Shown piece by piece: positions 25,047-32,767 of a stretch of DNA of 64,000 bases. The notes beneath the pieces are model-generated. The model ran no database searches. It had not been told where the DNA came from and was given only the letters and a program-made list of their open reading frames with translations. The first letter of the stretch is position 1; every line of letters starts with the position of its first letter. A program made the position numbers and the translations under genes. The DNA lies in contig KE159582.1 of the NCBI GenBank assembly GCA_000403255.2, positions 1-64,000 on the forward strand, written 5' to 3'. Source of the stretch: Lachnospiraceae bacterium 3-1. GTDB taxonomy: Bacteria; Bacillota; Clostridia; Lachnospirales; Lachnospiraceae.

Positions 25047-25469
25047 ATGAAGGAATTCTGGAACACGATCCAACTCATCTTTACGGCCATCGGTGGATGG
25101 CTCGGCTGGTTCCTCGGCGGCTGTGACGGGCTGCTGTATGCACTCATCGCTTTTGTCGTGGTGGATTATATCACGGGCGTGATGTGCGCTGCAGCGGATA
25201 AGAAGCTGTCCAGCGAGGTGGGCTTCAAGGGCATTGCGAAGAAGGTGCTGGTCTTCCTGCTGGTGGGGATCGCCAACATTCTCGATGTGCAAGTCATCGG
25301 GAGCGGTTCGGTTTTACGGACGGCGGTTATCTTTTTCTATATTTCCAATGAGGGCGTGAGCCTCCTGGAGAATGCCGGACACCTTGGGCTGCCCATTCCG
25401 GAGAAGCTGAAGGACATCCTGGCGCAATTACACGACCGGGCAGAAAACGGGAAGGGGGACGGAGAGTAA
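25047..25469 (+). CDS. Phage holin (toxin-secretion/lysis holin family)
   Basis: A 140-residue membrane protein with hydrophobic segments at about 5-25 (TIQLIFTAIGGWLGWFLG), 28-48 (LLYALIAFVVVDYITGVM) and 70-110, the pattern of Holin_4 family proteins (DYITGV motif). It opens the membrane for the endolysin. Its ATG 25047 is preceded by AAAGGAGG, so the long upstream extension of the frame is not used. It overlaps the endolysin gene by one base. Confidence 0.9.
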   Translation: MKEFWNTIQLIFTAIGGWLGWFLGGCDGLLYALIAFVVVDYITGVMCAAADKKLSSEVGFKGIAKKVLVFLLVGIANILDVQVIGSGSVLRTAVIFFYISNEGVSLLENAGHLGLPIPEKLKDILAQLHDRAENGKGDGE

Positions 25470-26892
25470 TGAGACTGGTGGAATCGATCATGACAAGGAA
25501 CCCCTGTTATGCCGTAGGGAGGAAGATCACAGTGAAAGGGCTGATGCTCCATTCCGTGGGCTGCCCGCAACCGAAGGCATCCGCTTTCATCAATAGCTGG
25601 AACAGTCCGTCGCATGACGGTTCCTGCGTCCACGGCTTCATTGACGGGAACGATGGCACGGTGTACCAGACGCTCCCGTGGAACCACCGGGGATGGCACT
25701 GCGGAAGCGGTAGCAAGGGGAGCGGGAACAATACCCATATCGGGGTGGAGATGTGCGAGCCTGCGTGTATCAAGTATACGGCAGGATCAAACTTTACCTG
25801 TTCCGATATTGCCACGGCAAAAGCGGTGGCAAAAAGGACCTATGAGGCGGCGGTGGAGTTGTTTGCCATGCTCTGTAAGAAATACAGCCTCAATCCATTG
25901 GCGGACGGTGTCATCATCAGCCATCGGGAAGGGCACAGCCGGGGCATTGCCAGCAACCACGGTGACCCGGAGCATCTGTGGGCCAGCTTGGCATGGGATA
26001 TACGATGGATGGTTTCCGTAAGGCGGTCAAAGCAGCGATGGGCGGCACAGTTTCCGACGGCAGCGGTACGGAGGGATACACAAAGATCATGGGAAATGCG
26101 GCAGCAACAGCGGAACAGATGCGGACTTACCTCAAAGCGAAGAATCCGGATGTGGCGCAGTCTGTCCTTGACATGGTTCCGCTGTATCTTTCGGAAGGAA
26201 AAGCGGAGGGAGTACGGGGCGACATCGCCTTTGCGCAGTCCTGCCTTGAGACCGGGAACTTCACCTTTTCCGGCTCTGCGGTCACGCTCTCACAGAACAA
26301 TTTCTGCGGCATGGGTGTGACTTCTAACGGTGTGAAGGGGAATTCCTTTGACACGCCGCAGTTTGGCATCCGGGCGCAGGTGCAGCACCTGAAAGCCTAC
26401 GCATCTACGGATACCCTTAAGAATGCCTGCATTGACCCGCGTAATAAGTATGTTACGAGGGGCTGTGCAGAATATGTGGAGTGGCTTGGGCAGAAGGAGA
26501 ATCCGGATAGGAAGGGATGGGCGGCAGGCGTCGGTTATGGGGAGAAGATCATCGCTATCCTCAAAGGCATCCTCGGAACGTCCGTCACTCCCACGGAAAC
26601 CTGGTACCGTGTCCGTAAGACATGGGCGGATGTTGCATCACAGAAGGGAGCGTTCAAAGTGCTGGAGAACGCGAAGAAATGTGCGGATGCCAATCTGGGC
26701 TATTCCGTCTTTGACGGGAAGGGCAGCAAAATCTATCCTACAAATTCATCTGCAAAGAAGTCTGTTGACGCCATTGTCCGCGAGGTGATCCAGGGTAAGT
26801 GGGGCAACGGAGCGGAACGTAAGCAGAAGCTGACCGCCGCAGGTTACGATTACTCGGCGGTGCAGAAAAGGGTAAATGAATTATTGAGATAA
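25469..26892 (+). pseudogene. Endolysin: amidase plus glucosaminidase plus CW_7 domain, frameshifted
   Basis: Frame 1 from ATG 25469 encodes an N-acetylmuramoyl-L-alanine amidase (PGRP/Amidase_2) with zinc ligands His in LMLHSVG, His in THIGVEMCE region and SHREGHSRGIASNHGDPEHLW. Frame 2 (to 26892) continues with GQLGMGYTMDGFRKAV, a glucosaminidase-like region (FAQSCLETGNFTFSG), a wall-binding module WYRVRKTWADVASQKGAFK and a C-terminal Cpl-7/CW_7 repeat. Restoring one G in the GGG run at 25980-25982 joins both. So this is one 1-nt deletion or sequencing error; as it stands, only the amidase domain plus an aberrant tail is made. Confidence 0.85.
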
Positions 26893-26899
26893 ATCTTAT

Positions 26900-26946
26900 G
26901 AGCCGCGGGTGTTTGGATAGATTCTAAATACCTGCGGCTCTTTTTT
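26900..26946 (+). terminator. Strong intrinsic terminator after endolysin
   Basis: Arms gagccgc (26900-26906) and gcggctc (26934-26940), extended by gggt/acct with a bulge, precede six Ts. It ends the lysis operon. Confidence 0.85.
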
Positions 26947-27015
26947 CGTTGAACAGCACTTCGGATTCTGCCGTTTTCTTTTGCCTATAGACACATCAAG
27001 AGCGTGGAGGTGCCT

Positions 27016-27411
27016 ATGATGACGGCAGAACAAAAATCAGATATTATTTCGTTGCGTTCCAATGGACTCACATATTCGGAAATAGCAGACCGATTGGAGC
27101 TTTCCATAAATACGGTCAAATCTTTTTACAGGCGGTGCAAAGATACTTCCAAGGAAACCGCCTCATCATACTGCAAATGCTGTGGAAAGCCTATCGTGCA
27201 GCCGACAGGGGCGAGGGAAAAGAAATTCTGCTCTGATGTGTGCAGGATGAAATGGTGGAACAGCCACAGGGAAGCCGTCAACAAAAAGGCGGTTTACAGT
27301 TATAAGTGCGAGTGCTGCGGCAAACAGTTTCAAGCCTATGGAAGCAAAAACCGCAAATATTGTGGACGCGTCTGTTATATCAGGCACAGGTTTGGAGATG
27401 GCGATGAATAA
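27016..27411 (+). CDS. Sigma-like HTH protein with zinc fingers
   Basis: A 131-residue protein. Residues 5-45 are an HTH of the sigma-70 region 4/transposase type (SLRSNGLTYSEIADRLELSINTVKSFYRRC). Two zinc-finger pairs follow, CKCCGKP with CSDVC, and CECCGKQ with CGRVC. ATG 27016 follows TGGAGG. Proteins like this precede serine recombinase pairs in clostridial mobile elements, where a role in controlling recombination is plausible but unproven. It overlaps the next small gene. Confidence 0.75.
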   Translation: MMTAEQKSDIISLRSNGLTYSEIADRLELSINTVKSFYRRCKDTSKETASSYCKCCGKPIVQPTGAREKKFCSDVCRMKWWNSHREAVNKKAVYSYKCECCGKQFQAYGSKNRKYCGRVCYIRHRFGDGDE

Positions 27412-27595
27412 GGAAGAATTCAGAAATGAAAAGCTGTACCAGACCACCATGCACCTTGCCCGGAAAATGCTCTCCGATGGGCTTATATCAGAGGATGAGT
27501 ATCGTCAGATTGATACAATGTTCCTTGAGAAATACCGTCCAACTTTGGGTACATTATTTTCCGAATCCGCTTGCTATTTGGGGCGAAAAGAGTGA
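27404..27595 (+). CDS. Small SHOCT-like protein preceding the recombinases
   Basis: A 63-residue helical protein, MNKEEFRNEKLYQTTMHLARKMLSDGLISEDEYRQIDTMFLEKYRP, resembling the short SHOCT-type proteins (L-x-x-G-x-I-s-x-x-E-Y) found before serine recombinase genes in clostridial elements. Its end (SESACYLGRKE) is encoded by the repeated promoter motif at 27571. The role is unknown; a recombination directionality factor is one possibility to test. Confidence 0.65.
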   Translation: MNKEEFRNEKLYQTTMHLARKMLSDGLISEDEYRQIDTMFLEKYRPTLGTLFSESACYLGRKE

Positions 27596-27622
27596 TGTAT
27601 AGCAGCGGAAGGAAGTGATTTT
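27571..27622 (+). promoter_or_regulatory. Repeated promoter motif, copy 7 (reduced), before the recombinases
   Basis: gaatccgcttgctattt (27564-27580) is identical to the corresponding part of copy 4. TTGCTA (27571-27576), a 17-bp spacer ending agagt and gatgta (27594-27599) follow. No inverted repeat is seen upstream; the motif lies within the end of the preceding gene. GGAAGGAAG precedes ATG 27623. Confidence 0.5.
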
Positions 27623-29044
27623 ATGGCGAAAATAACAAAGGTCGAGCAGACACTGCCGACCATAAAAGAAAAGAAAAAAGTCGCCGCCTATGCCCGCGTT
27701 TCGATGGAATCAGAGCGCATGAACCATTCCCTTTCCGCACAGATCAGCTACTACAGTTCTCTGATACAGAAAAATCCTGACTGGCAGTACGCGGGCGTGT
27801 TTGCGGATGATGGAGTTTCCGGTACGGGGACGGCCAAGCGAAGCGAATTCCGGCGGATGATTGAAACCGCTGAAAACGGCGAAATTGATATCATCCTCAC
27901 AAAGTCGATTCAGCGGTTTGCAAGAAACACGGTAGATTTGCTGGAAACGGTGCGGCACTTAAAGGACATCGGCGTGGAAGTGCGTTTCGAGAAGGAGCAT
28001 ATCAATTCCATGAGCGGTGACGGCGAACTGATGCTCACTATCCTTGCATCCTTTGCGCAGGAAGAGAGCCGCAGCATTTCTGAAAATGTGAAGTGGGGAA
28101 CAAGAAAACGCTTTGAAAAGGGCATACCGAATGGGAAATTCCGCGTCTATGGATACCGCTGGGAAGGTGACGAGCTGGTCATCGTGCCGGAGGAAGCGAA
28201 GATTGTGAGACGGATTTTCCAGAATTTCCTGGACGGTAAGTCGAGACTGGAAACAGAGCGGGAATTTGCTGCCGAGGGCATCACCACGAGGGAGGGATGC
28301 CGCTGGGTGGATTCCAACATCAAGGTGGTGCTGACGAACATCACATACACGGGAAACCTTCTCCTGCAGAAAGAGTTCATTGCTGATCCCATTTCCAAAC
28401 AGCGGAAAAAGAACCACGGCGAGCTTCCCCAGTATTATGTGGAGGACACGCATCCCGCCATCATTGACAAGGCGACATTCGATTATGTCCAGTCCGAGAT
28501 TGCGAGACGGAAGGAATTAGGCTGCTTTGCGAACAAGGCTCTGAACCTTTCCTGTTTCTCCACGAAAATCAAGTGCGGGAACTGTGGACGGAGTTATGTC
28601 CGCTCCGCCAGAAAGCGCGGCCAGTATGTCCTCTGGACCTGCGGCTCAAAAAAAGGCAGGGGCAAGGTAAGCTGCGGAGCAAAGGACGTGCCGGAGGAGC
28701 AGCTAAAGCGTATCTGCTGTGACGTGCTGAGGCTTGGTGAATTCGATGCCGACATATTTTCGGGGCGGATTGAACAGGTCAGAATCATCGGCACGGACAC
28801 GATGGAGTTCCATTTTTACGATAGAAGCTCCGTTGAAACGAAATGGAAAACCACGGCGAAACGAGATATGTGGACACCAGAGAGAAAAGCACTCTGGAGC
28901 GAATATAATTATGCTGGCGGCAGGAATGGCACGGGCATGGGCTTCAATGAGTATGTGAAACGGAAGGAGGGGAAGATGCATGGCACAAAGAAAAGTGACG
29001 ACAATTCCGCCGACAATCAGCCGCTACACGGCGGTGCCGATTAG
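27623..29044 (+). CDS. Large serine recombinase 1
   Basis: A 473-residue site-specific recombinase. Its N-terminal resolvase domain has the catalytic Ser in YARVSMESE (about residue 26) and the Arg residues of SIQRFARNTVD (about 95). The Recombinase domain spans about 170-290, and a zinc ribbon CGNCGRSY (about 317) to CG-x-C completes the family architecture. It most likely integrates and excises the prophage together with the second recombinase. The coding sequence ends 65 nt inside that gene, a typical tandem arrangement. Confidence 0.9.
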   Translation: MAKITKVEQTLPTIKEKKKVAAYARVSMESERMNHSLSAQISYYSSLIQKNPDWQYAGVFADDGVSGTGTAKRSEFRRMIETAENGEIDIILTKSIQRFARNTVDLLETVRHLKDIGVEVRFEKEHINSMSGDGELMLTILASFAQEESRSISENVKWGTRKRFEKGIPNGKFRVYGYRWEGDELVIVPEEAKIVRRIFQNFLDGKSRLETEREFAAEGITTREGCRWVDSNIKVVLTNITYTGNLLLQKEFIADPISKQRKKNHGELPQYYVEDTHPAIIDKATFDYVQSEIARRKELGCFANKALNLSCFSTKIKCGNCGRSYVRSARKRGQYVLWTCGSKKGRGKVSCGAKDVPEEQLKRICCDVLRLGEFDADIFSGRIEQVRIIGTDTMEFHFYDRSSVETKWKTTAKRDMWTPERKALWSEYNYAGGRNGTGMGFNEYVKRKEGKMHGTKKSDDNSADNQPLHGGAD

Positions 29045-30560
29045 TAGCACAAAAAAACGCCGTGTTGCCGGATATGCCCGCGTTTCGACCGAGCACGAGG
29101 ATCAGGCCACAAGCTATGAAGCACAGGTCGATTACTACACGAATTACATCAAAAGCCGAGACGATTGGGAGTTTGCAGCCATATATACGGACGAAGGTAT
29201 CTCTGCGACGAACACCAAAAAACGCGAGGGATTTAAAGCAATGATTGCCGATGCCCTTGCCGGGAAAATCGACCTTATCATCACCAAGAGCGTCTCCCGT
29301 TTCGCAAGGAACACGGTGGACAGCCTGACCACCATCCGGCAGCTGAAGGAGCATAACGTCGAGTGCTATTTTGAAAAGGAAAATATCTGGACATTTGACT
29401 CCAAGGGTGAACTGCTTATCACCATCATGTCGAGCCTTGCACAGGAAGAGAGCCGCTCCATTTCCGAGAATGTCACATGGGGGCAGCGCAAGCGCATGGC
29501 GGACGGCAAGGTCAGCTTTGCCTACAGCCGCTTCATGGGGCTGGATATGGACAAAGAGACAGGAAAGATTGTGGTCAATCCTGAACAGGCGGAAGTTGTG
29601 AGGCTGATTTTCCGACTGTTCCTTGAAGGCATGACGCCGCATTCCATCGCTGCGGAACTTACACACCGGGGCATCAAAACGCCTGGCGGCAAGGATGTGT
29701 GGAACCAGCAGACGGTTCGCAGGATGCTCTCGAACGAGAAATACAAAGGCGATGCGCTCCTGCAGAAGGAATTCACGGTAGACTTCCTGCAGAAGAAAAT
29801 GAAGAAGAATGAGGGTGAGGTGCCGCAGTACTATGTGGAAGGAAACCACGAAGCCATAATCAGTCCCGCTGTATTCGATATGGTGCAGGCGGAGCTTGCG
29901 AGACGAAGCAAAGGCGGCACACGCTACAGCGGCGTGAGCATTTTCTCCAACAAGATAAAATGCGCCGACTGCGGCGGGTGGTTCGGCTCGAAGGTCTGGC
30001 ATTCCACAGACCGGTACCGCAAGGTCATCTACCGCTGCAACCGCAAGTACAATGGCGAGAAATGCGGGACTCCCCACGTCACGGAGGACGAGGTCAAGGC
30101 GGCGTTCGTGTCAGCTTACAACCAGCTGGTGACCGAGAAGAAAGAGATCATCGCCAATGCGGAGATTATCCGCAGGACGCTCTGCGCTACCGACTCCCTG
30201 CGGGAAGAAAGGCAGAAGCTGGAGGACGAGATGTTGGTACTGGTGGAGATGACGCAGAGCATCGTAGCAGAAAACGCCCGCATCGCGCAGGACCAGGACG
30301 AGTACCAGAATCGATACGATGGACTGGTTCAGAGGTATGAAACGGCAAAGACGCGGTACGATGAGGTGGCAGCCGCCATCTCCGCCAAGGAAGCGCAGAG
30401 CGAAAGGCTGGTGGACTTTATCAGAATGCTGAAAAAGCAGGACGGCTCCATTGCAGAATTTGACGAACGGCTCTGGGGCTGCATGGTGGACTTCGTGACG
30501 GTCGGCAGGAAAAAGGAAATCACGGTCACCTTCCGCGATGGGACGGAGATTCAGGCATAA
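28980..30560 (+). CDS. Large serine recombinase 2
   Basis: A 526-residue serine recombinase: catalytic Ser in YARVSTEHEDQ (about 36), SVSRFARNTVDS, Recombinase domain about 180-300, zinc ribbon CADCGGWF to CNRKYNGEKCG (about 325-360), and a C-terminal coiled coil (about 390-480) of the kind that controls synapsis in large serine integrases. It starts inside the previous gene. The presence of two related but different recombinases suggests that both are needed. A UUCG-loop terminator follows. Confidence 0.9.
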   Translation: MAQRKVTTIPPTISRYTAVPISSTKKRRVAGYARVSTEHEDQATSYEAQVDYYTNYIKSRDDWEFAAIYTDEGISATNTKKREGFKAMIADALAGKIDLIITKSVSRFARNTVDSLTTIRQLKEHNVECYFEKENIWTFDSKGELLITIMSSLAQEESRSISENVTWGQRKRMADGKVSFAYSRFMGLDMDKETGKIVVNPEQAEVVRLIFRLFLEGMTPHSIAAELTHRGIKTPGGKDVWNQQTVRRMLSNEKYKGDALLQKEFTVDFLQKKMKKNEGEVPQYYVEGNHEAIISPAVFDMVQAELARRSKGGTRYSGVSIFSNKIKCADCGGWFGSKVWHSTDRYRKVIYRCNRKYNGEKCGTPHVTEDEVKAAFVSAYNQLVTEKKEIIANAEIIRRTLCATDSLREERQKLEDEMLVLVEMTQSIVAENARIAQDQDEYQNRYDGLVQRYETAKTRYDEVAAAISAKEAQSERLVDFIRMLKKQDGSIAEFDERLWGCMVDFVTVGRKKEITVTFRDGTEIQA

Positions 30561-30578
30561 CAGAATAATGGCGAAACT

Positions 30579-30608
30579 GGCATTCGGCTTCGGCCGGGTG
30601 TCTTTTTT
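30579..30608 (+). terminator. Intrinsic terminator after the recombinases
   Basis: Arms ggcattcggc and gccgggtgtc (three wobble pairs) around a ttcg tetraloop are followed by six Ts (30603-30608). Confidence 0.85.
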
Positions 30609-30700
30609 CTCCGATGGATTGAAAATGTGGAAATAAAGTGATACAATAAATTGTACGGATAGGATAATTTATTTCAAAGGACATGGGCAGGTGAGGGGCA

Positions 30701-30910
30701 ATGTTGAAAAACAACATAGAAGTCGATGTAAAGGTCAAATGCATAGAAGCGGAAACTACACAGGCAAAACTCGCCGAAGATATCGGTACCACGCCGTCTT
30801 ATGTGAATCGGCTGATTAAGAAAAGCGAAAAAATTGTAAATAAGACGTTCATACAGATGCTTGAATCCTTGGGGTATGATGTCGAATTGACTTATGTGAA
30901 GAAAGAATAA
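30701..30910 (+). CDS. XRE-type HTH regulator, small
   Basis: A 69-residue Cro/CI-type protein with the helix-turn-helix TQAKLAEDIGTTPSYVNRLIKKSE (about 20-43). Almost nothing lies outside the HTH, so it is probably a repressor for its own operon. It begins after GGTGAGGGGCA, and a promoter with TACAAT-like -10 is possible at 30640-30650. It is followed closely by two membrane-associated proteins, together forming a separate AT-rich module after the recombinases. Confidence 0.75.
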   Translation: MLKNNIEVDVKVKCIEAETTQAKLAEDIGTTPSYVNRLIKKSEKIVNKTFIQMLESLGYDVELTYVKKE

Positions 30911-30931
30911 TCCGAAAGGAGCAGCTTGTTC

Positions 30932-31768
30932 ATGGGTGAGAAAGTATATAAACCTATAGTGAAAGATGGAGATCATCTTATTCGCTCCAAGGATAATCCT
31001 GATCGCGTGAGGGGATTGACACGGGATGAGAATAACCAAAACCCTGATATTATTGAATGGGAAGAATACGATATTGATGATTTAATAAACGATGATTATG
31101 AACCATACCCTTATGAGGAGCGCCGTGTTCGGCTTACACCGGAGCAGGAGGAATTTGCCCAGCAAGTTGGCGAAGCCTTGGGAGCGGCTATTGTTGCAGG
31201 AGGTATTTTCCTGTTCCGAAATGTTGTTTCTCCATGGTGGAAGAACACAGCATGGCCTTGGATTAAAGAAAAAGGACACAGAATAAAAAGCAAGGTTGGT
31301 GGGAAAACAGAGCAGAAATCTTCCTTTACCACAAAAACTGCAATAATGGAGAAAACCAAACCTGACAGGCGACTTGAAGAAGTTTCAACACAAATCGATA
31401 AGGCTTTTGAGCAGCTCTATTTTGATATGGATGAAAATGAAGCCAAAACGCACATGATGCGTCTGGTTTACCATATGCTCGGAGTAGTTAATGAAATCCG
31501 TATTATCAGTAATGCCCGCATTCGTAAGGACTGCGAATCGGAAGAAGGGTGTATTGAACGTCAGAAAGAGGCTGAGAAATTTCTTTCAAGGAAAGTGGCT
31601 TTTGAACTTGACCAGTTACTCTCAAACGAGAATCTACGACTGGATTTAAACACTTCCAGAGAATTATTTTCATTGACTGGCGGAGGTGTTCGTCTCAATG
31701 GTGAGTATGTTCCCGTACAAGCTATTAAGATAGATGAAGCGTTAAAAGCTATCACAATTTCGGAATAA
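30932..31768 (+). CDS. Unknown protein with a hydrophobic segment, HTH operon gene 2
   Basis: A 278-residue protein with no recognised domain. Residues 1-65 are acidic; RVRLTPEQEEFAQQVGEALGAAIVAGGIFLFRNVV includes a short hydrophobic stretch (about 80-98). WWKNTAWPWIKEKGHRIKSK follows and then a helical C-terminal half (EEVSTQIDKAFEQLYFDMDENEAKTHMMRLVYHML). ATG 30932 follows AAAGGAGC; TTG 30926 is an alternative. The position behind an XRE gene in a phage end suggests a lysogeny-conversion or defence gene, by context only. Confidence 0.55.
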   Translation: MGEKVYKPIVKDGDHLIRSKDNPDRVRGLTRDENNQNPDIIEWEEYDIDDLINDDYEPYPYEERRVRLTPEQEEFAQQVGEALGAAIVAGGIFLFRNVVSPWWKNTAWPWIKEKGHRIKSKVGGKTEQKSSFTTKTAIMEKTKPDRRLEEVSTQIDKAFEQLYFDMDENEAKTHMMRLVYHMLGVVNEIRIISNARIRKDCESEEGCIERQKEAEKFLSRKVAFELDQLLSNENLRLDLNTSRELFSLTGGGVRLNGEYVPVQAIKIDEALKAITISE

Positions 31769-31804
31769 GAAAAGTGTAATTGATTTTATAAAAAGGTGAT
31801 TTAT

Positions 31805-32578
31805 ATGAGAGGCAATGTTAAAGTAATAAAATTCACTGCGTTTGTGTCAATCTTGTTTTTGGCACTAACTTATTTTACTACGGTAAACATGGAAACACAT
31901 ATGCTTGAGTTAAATACGATATGGTTTTCAAATAATTTCGTCCTTACAATATTTGGAGGAGCTTTTGCAAGTATGCTCGTTGTTTTGATTTGCGAGGTGC
32001 AAAAATATATCACAGCAAAGGCATCTGTTGAGGAATATATTTTTTATCAGGCACTCTATCTGTATCAGGCATTATTTTTGATGAAACAAAACATATGTGA
32101 TTATCAAAGAAATACAGAAGCTGGTGTTCCGGATAATCTTTTAGATGAAACATCAAGAATGATTCAAAGTGAGATTTTTGCATTGCAGAGTACTGATTAT
32201 GCACCGTTCAAACAAAAAAATCTCTTGCTAACAGCACACCAGAAGTTTTGCAGGGAAACAGCAATAGATTTTCAGCCCATTTTGAAAGGTTGCAATGCAG
32301 TAAAAATTGCAATCAATAAAGTGAAAATTGATTATTTGCAGCAGAATGTTTTAAACAGAATTGTTACTTCTGCAGATGAACCGCTTCAAACAGTATTGTC
32401 TATCCAGCTTGGTAGAGTTTCAGATGCTTTAAGGAAAGTTGATGAATATCTGAAAGATATTGATAAGTATTGTAACCAGCGATATGATTGGGAAAAACAA
32501 AGAGAACAGATACATTCCAACTATGTGAATATATTTGAAGCATGGAATTTTGAAAAAGAGTTCCAAAAAGAAACCTAG
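31805..32578 (+). CDS. Two-pass membrane protein of unknown function, HTH operon gene 3
   Basis: A 257-residue protein with two N-terminal membrane segments, KFTAFVSILFLALTYFTTV (about 8-26) and FVLTIFGGAFASMLVVLICEV (about 43-63). A long helical cytoplasmic region (EEYIFYQALYLYQALFLMKQN onward) ends in a coiled coil. ATG 31805 follows AAAAGGTG. No enzyme motif is visible. It is AT-rich compared with the phage genes and ends 190 bp before the truncated conjugative-element gene. Confidence 0.55.
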   Translation: MRGNVKVIKFTAFVSILFLALTYFTTVNMETHMLELNTIWFSNNFVLTIFGGAFASMLVVLICEVQKYITAKASVEEYIFYQALYLYQALFLMKQNICDYQRNTEAGVPDNLLDETSRMIQSEIFALQSTDYAPFKQKNLLLTAHQKFCRETAIDFQPILKGCNAVKIAINKVKIDYLQQNVLNRIVTSADEPLQTVLSIQLGRVSDALRKVDEYLKDIDKYCNQRYDWEKQREQIHSNYVNIFEAWNFEKEFQKET

Positions 32579-32767
32579 CCTAAAAACCATATATTCCGCA
32601 ATGGTGCATACGGCATCGTTATGATGAGTATGCAAAATGTACCTATGCGGATAACATCGTTAAGGAAAGAAGCAAAAAGAGATCCAGCGGCATTTGCACC
32701 AAAAATGCACCAAAGGGCAGGCTTGGGTGCAAATTTTAGAGGTTCGTGTAATTGTATCATTTTAGAC
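32579..32767. other. Junction between prophage/cargo and truncated ICE gene (candidate attR)
   Basis: The reading frame that enters the helicase/methylase gene runs through this segment, but the translated residues ([22 protein letters not shown] and onward) do not resemble the family. Family similarity begins only at about 32770 ([11 protein letters not shown], methylase motif I). The breakpoint therefore lies near 32768-32775, a likely serine-recombinase attachment site or deletion joint. Confidence 0.5.
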
